NCBI GenBank assembly: GCA_934561725.1
Contig: CAKTGW010000046.1
Coordinates: 1-7,576 of the forward strand
Reading direction: 5' to 3'
Length of the DNA stretch: 7,576 nt
Origin: an uncultured Oscillospiraceae bacterium
GTDB lineage: Bacteria; Bacillota; Clostridia; Oscillospirales; Oscillospiraceae
Part shown: piece after piece, positions 6,365 through 7,576 of the stretch
Position numbering within the stretch: the stretch's first letter is position 1
Layout of the letters: every line of letters starts with the position of its first letter
Made by a program: the position numbers and the translations under genes
The notes under the pieces: model-generated
What the model saw: only the letters and a program-made list of their open reading frames with translations
Told to the model about the DNA's origin: nothing
Database searches by the model: none

Positions 6365-7474
6365 ATGAAGAATGCGAGAAAAATATTCAGCTGGATCCGC
6401 CATGAGGCGGTGCTGAGCATTGCTTTTGTATGTGCGGCGGCCTCGGCCATATTTATTCCGCCGGACAGAGGATATGCAGAGTACATTGATTTTCGGGTGT
6501 TAGGTACGCTGTTCTCGCTGATGGCAGCAGTATCTCTCCTTCAGCTTGGCGGCGCATTTCGGATCCTGGCTCAGAAAATGCTGTCAGGAGAAAAAAGTAC
6601 ACGACGCGTTTTTGCAGAACTGGTCTTGCTGCCGTATTTCGGCAGTATGCTGGTCACCAACGACGTGGCACTGCTGAGCTTCGTCCCCTTTGCCGTACTG
6701 GTGCTCACTTCACTGGGGCGGACAGATGCGCTGGGGCGTATCGTTGTTTTGCAGGCGCTGGCGGCCAACTTAGGCAGCATGGCCACACCAGTGGGGAATC
6801 CCCAGAATCTGTTCTTATTTTCCCACTACAGCCTGACGGCGGGAGATTTTTTCCGTCTGATCCTGCCCTTTGCGGCGCTGAGCGTTTTGCTGCTCCTGCC
6901 TGCTTTATGGGATGGCGCCGGGACGGTACAGGTCGATCTGCCGGCTGAGGCGCCGGACAGAAAAAAGCTGCTGGCCGGCTGCGGGCTGTTTGCCCTATGT
7001 CTTGCCGGAGTGCTTCGCCTGGTATACTGGCCGTGGGTGGCGGGCACAGCGGCGGCCTTGCTGTTTGGACTGGATAAAAGAATTTTCCGCCGGATAGACT
7101 GGGCGCTGCTGGCCACATTTGTCTGCTTTTTCATATTCAGCGGAAATCTGGGGCGGATGGCGCCAGTGCGCGGATTGTTGGAAGAGCTGATGCAGAAAAA
7201 TGCACTCTTTGCTGCGGCAGCGGCAAGCCAGGTGATCAGTAATGTGCCGGCGGCAGTGCTCCTGGCTCCCATGACAGAAAACTGGCGGGCTATGCTGCTG
7301 GGTACGGATATCGGCGGCCTGGGAACACCGGTGGCCTCTTTGGCCAGCCTGATCGCACTGAAGCTGTATGCAGCTTCACCCGGCGCCCGGGTCGGGCGCT
7401 ACCTTCTGTTTTTTACGGGCATGAATCTGTTGGGCTTGCTCCTGCTTTTGCCGCTGGCGGCATTGGTGGGATAA
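6365..7474 (+). CDS. SLC13/ArsB-like (ion transporter superfamily) permease, compact form
   Basis: Polytopic inner-membrane permease of the superfamily that holds ArsB, CitM and SLC13 carriers. Substrate is unknown: dicarboxylate, citrate or an oxyanion are family possibilities. The 369-residue product is shorter than the 420-450 typical of ArsB or CitM members. About ten hydrophobic segments are visible. Two half-repeats show the family fold: the first half has LVTNDVALLSFVPF (97-110) and ANLGSMATPVGNPQN (134-148), and the second has the matching SQVISNVPAAVLLAP (288-302) and TDIGGLGTPVASLAS (314-328). The Asn and Thr-Pro positions in these re-entrant hairpins are where such carriers bind substrate and coupling ion. 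A charged loop at about 188-202 separates the halves. There is no cytosolic ATPase or regulator beside it. It follows the Clp gene after a hairpin and is closed by a strong terminator. The start may instead be the TTG at 6359. Confidence 0.88.
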   Translation: MKNARKIFSWIRHEAVLSIAFVCAAASAIFIPPDRGYAEYIDFRVLGTLFSLMAAVSLLQLGGAFRILAQKMLSGEKSTRRVFAELVLLPYFGSMLVTNDVALLSFVPFAVLVLTSLGRTDALGRIVVLQALAANLGSMATPVGNPQNLFLFSHYSLTAGDFFRLILPFAALSVLLLLPALWDGAGTVQVDLPAEAPDRKKLLAGCGLFALCLAGVLRLVYWPWVAGTAAALLFGLDKRIFRRIDWALLATFVCFFIFSGNLGRMAPVRGLLEELMQKNALFAAAAASQVISNVPAAVLLAPMTENWRAMLLGTDIGGLGTPVASLASLIALKLYAASPGARVGRYLLFFTGMNLLGLLLLLPLAALVG

Positions 7475-7478
7475 AATG

Positions 7479-7517
7479 AAAGATCCGCACAGCTTTATGA
7501 GAGCTGTGCGGATCTTT
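7479..7517 (+). terminator. Strong rho-independent terminator, probably bidirectional
   Basis: A perfect 16-bp stem (7479-7494 with 7502-7517) closes a 7-base loop, starting 5 bases after the permease stop. On the plus strand the right arm ends in a run of five T (7515-7519). On the minus strand the hairpin is followed by TTTCATTTTA, also T-rich, so it could serve a convergent gene as well. Confidence 0.93.
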
Positions 7518-7574
7518 TTATGCTATCTCAAGATGAGGAAGCTCAATATCTGTTAGAGTTTGAGCTGTGGAAAT
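7518..7574 (-). CDS. Possible C-terminal end of a convergent gene (5' partial)
   Basis: On the minus strand one frame is open from the window edge to a TAA at 7520-7518, giving 18 residues that read ISTAQTLTDIELPHLEIA. The stop sits directly against the terminator hairpin, which has a T-rich tail in this direction, as expected for two genes pointing at each other. The peptide is too short to place in any family. The other two minus frames contain stops. The plus strand over the same bases also gives a closed 18-codon frame (ATG 7520, TAG 7574-7576) with no ribosome binding site, which I consider less likely. Confidence 0.3.
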   Translation of the reverse strand: MSTAQTLTDIELPHLEIA

Positions 7575-7576
7575 AG

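Noticed and set aside
4930..6486. A long open frame on the minus strand (518 codons) across the 3' half of the Clp gene
   Set aside because: It is antisense to a clearly recognised AAA+ gene with intact motifs, and its translation has no recognisable domain and a biased composition (rich in His, Arg, Leu, Gln). It is a by-product of codon use on the plus strand.
7520..7576. An 18-codon plus-strand frame starting at ATG 7520
   Set aside because: It begins at the edge of the terminator, has no ribosome binding site, and has no recognisable similarity. The minus-strand reading is at least as plausible.
1..7576. CRISPR arrays, tRNA or rRNA genes, insertion sequences, phage genes
   Set aside because: I saw no regularly spaced repeats, no cloverleaf or rRNA-like stretches, no transposase motifs and no paired terminal repeats. 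Coding genes fill nearly the whole window.

Overview
The window is a chromosomal stretch with almost every gene on the plus strand. It looks like a moderately GC-rich anaerobic Bacillota, most likely a Clostridia/Oscillospirales-type gut bacterium. This is an inference from four things: the Firmicutes-type order ecfA2-ecfT-truA, the GGAG-type ribosome binding sites, a zinc-finger Clp unfoldase of the kind found in this phylum, and the DUF5711-like/CvpA pair. No phage, insertion sequence, CRISPR array or RNA gene is visible, and the coding style is uniform throughout, so this reads as core genome rather than an island.

Left block (1-2170): the 3' two-thirds of ecfA2, then ecfT, then truA. They are joined by overlaps of 7 and 4 bases, so they are almost certainly one transcript with coupled translation. 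EcfA2 (ATPase) and EcfT (transmembrane coupling protein) are two parts of the shared energising module of group II ECF vitamin/micronutrient importers. The partner EcfA1 gene should lie just upstream of the window. TruA makes pseudouridine at positions 38-40 of tRNA anticodon arms.

Middle block (2241-6288): an exported, probably beta-propeller protein of unknown function (DUF5711-like), a CvpA-family membrane protein 8 bases behind it, and a ClpE-type double-AAA+ unfoldase 29 bases further on. The tight spacing suggests one operon, perhaps continuing from truA across a 70-base gap. A hairpin with a poor U-tract follows the Clp gene. What the three genes do together is unknown. An envelope or proteostasis link is only a hypothesis.

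Right block (6365-7576): a short permease of the ion-transporter (ArsB/CitM/SLC13-like) superfamily with a clear internal two-fold repeat, closed by a strong 16-bp-stem terminator that can work in both directions. The last 57 bases can be read as the tail end of a convergent gene on the minus strand, with low certainty.

I found no clear evidence of a wholly new system. The most interesting items are the uncharacterised DUF5711-like/CvpA/Clp cluster, the zinc finger plus charged, proline-containing linker of the Clp protein, and the compact permease.
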